Origin: Candidatus Bathyarchaeota archaeon
Lineage (GTDB): Archaea > Thermoproteota > Bathyarchaeia > Bathyarchaeales > B26-1
NCBI GenBank assembly: GCA_018396795.1
Contig: JAGTRH010000096.1
Span: 1-5,673 of the forward strand
Length of the DNA stretch: 5,673 nt
Reading direction: 5' to 3'
The stretch's first letter is position 1. Every line of letters begins with the position of its first letter. Shown in pieces: positions 5,206 to 5,673 of this stretch. Under the pieces are notes generated by a model. That model made no database searches. It saw only the letters and a list, made by a program, of their open reading frames with translations, and was not told where the DNA came from. A program made the translations under genes and the position numbers.

Positions 5206-5673
5206 CTAAGAGAGAAGCACTGCTCCACTCGGCTCATATTTACCTTTAATCTCGTACCCTGTTAGATTTGCCAGGCTACTTGCGAACTCTTCTACATTCT
5301 CCATGTACGGCATTGCCTCTCTCGGTAACCTTTCTCTACTCTGTCCAACCCACTCATATGCTTTAACTTCAATGAAGTCTGGATTTGCTCTCTCCACAAT
5401 CTTTGCGTAGCTCTCAATATTTAGCGTGTTCCAGCCCTTAATCACCGTAAATCTTAAAACTTTTCGTGTTTCTAAGCTTGGAAGCAGTTCTAGTGTTCTG
5501 TTTAGTCGCTCCCAAGCGTCTCTAATAAGTGGTCTAACTATTTTAATATACGTATTCTTGTCTGGCGCTGGAACACTTACGTAAAGTTGGAATGGTAGCG
5601 GATCCATGTTCTCTAATACTTCAGGCATCGTTCCATTTGTAACGATAAAAGTTATCATATCCCTTTTATCAGC
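5206..5673 (-). CDS. taw1: 4-demethylwyosine synthase (Taw1/TYW1-type radical SAM), C-terminal part, partial
   Basis: This is the last 155 residues of the tRNA-modifying enzyme that condenses N1-methylguanosine at position 37 of tRNA-Phe with pyruvate to form 4-demethylwyosine. The frame stays open to the right edge, so the ATG at 5658 is internal and the iron-sulfur motifs lie outside. Landmarks in order: TFIVTNGTMPEVL, LPFQLYVSVPAPD, the IVRPLIRDAWERLNRTLELL segment, VLRFTVIKGWN, then NPDFIEVKAYEWVGQSRERL, and a final EPSGAVLLS close to the family C-terminus. These segments match archaeal TYW1 homologues well. The stop is TAG at 5208-5206. A gap of about 140-180 bases separates it from the UPF0147 gene, which has its own promoter. 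Confidence 0.92.
   Translation of the reverse strand, partial: ADKRDMITFIVTNGTMPEVLENMDPLPFQLYVSVPAPDKNTYIKIVRPLIRDAWERLNRTLELLPSLETRKVLRFTVIKGWNTLNIESYAKIVERANPDFIEVKAYEWVGQSRERLPREAMPYMENVEEFASSLANLTGYEIKGKYEPSGAVLLS

Overview
The window looks like a piece of an archaeal chromosome. The protein families point that way: a UPF0147 protein (an archaeal family) and a Taw1/TYW1-type wyosine enzyme. So do the TATA-like boxes, the mix of ATG, GTG and TTG starts behind purine-rich Shine-Dalgarno sites, and the frequent AGA/AGG arginine codons. The lineage cannot be fixed from the sequence; an uncultured thermophilic group is possible, but this is a guess.

Left part, minus strand (1..1245): a PflX-like (COG1313-type) radical SAM protein is open to the left edge. 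Reading it through shows that 6 residues after the third cysteine of its CX3CX2C motif the coding frame passes without a stop into an intein. The intein begins at 738 with Cys1, has a block B TPNH motif and a first LAGLIDADG endonuclease motif, and runs off the edge before its second endonuclease motif and C-terminal splice junction. It is easy to miss because the reading frame has no stop inside the window. It is the most remarkable element here.

Middle, plus strand (1370..2527): a two-gene operon, divergent from the radical SAM gene across a 124-base promoter region. It encodes a SagB-type, FMN-dependent nitroreductase-like enzyme with an N-terminal membrane anchor, then a small three-helix membrane protein with two histidines near its second helix. 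Together they look like a membrane redox pair of unknown substrate.

Right part, minus strand: reading in the direction of transcription there are the 3' end of taw1/TYW1 (partial, from the right edge), a UPF0147 gene with its own promoter, and a tightly spaced pair made of a zinc-ligand-poor MDR dehydrogenase and an AmmeMemoRadiSam-type radical SAM enzyme (AmrS). AmrS is broken by one frameshift between its radical SAM core and its C-terminal zinc-ribbon-like tail. This pair converges on the nitroreductase operon across 56 bases.

Three different radical SAM enzymes therefore lie within 5.7 kb: PflX-like with the intein, AmrS-like, and Taw1. I see no tRNA, rRNA, CRISPR array or insertion sequence. 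With the edge-truncated genes counted, no stretch over 300 bases lacks a gene.
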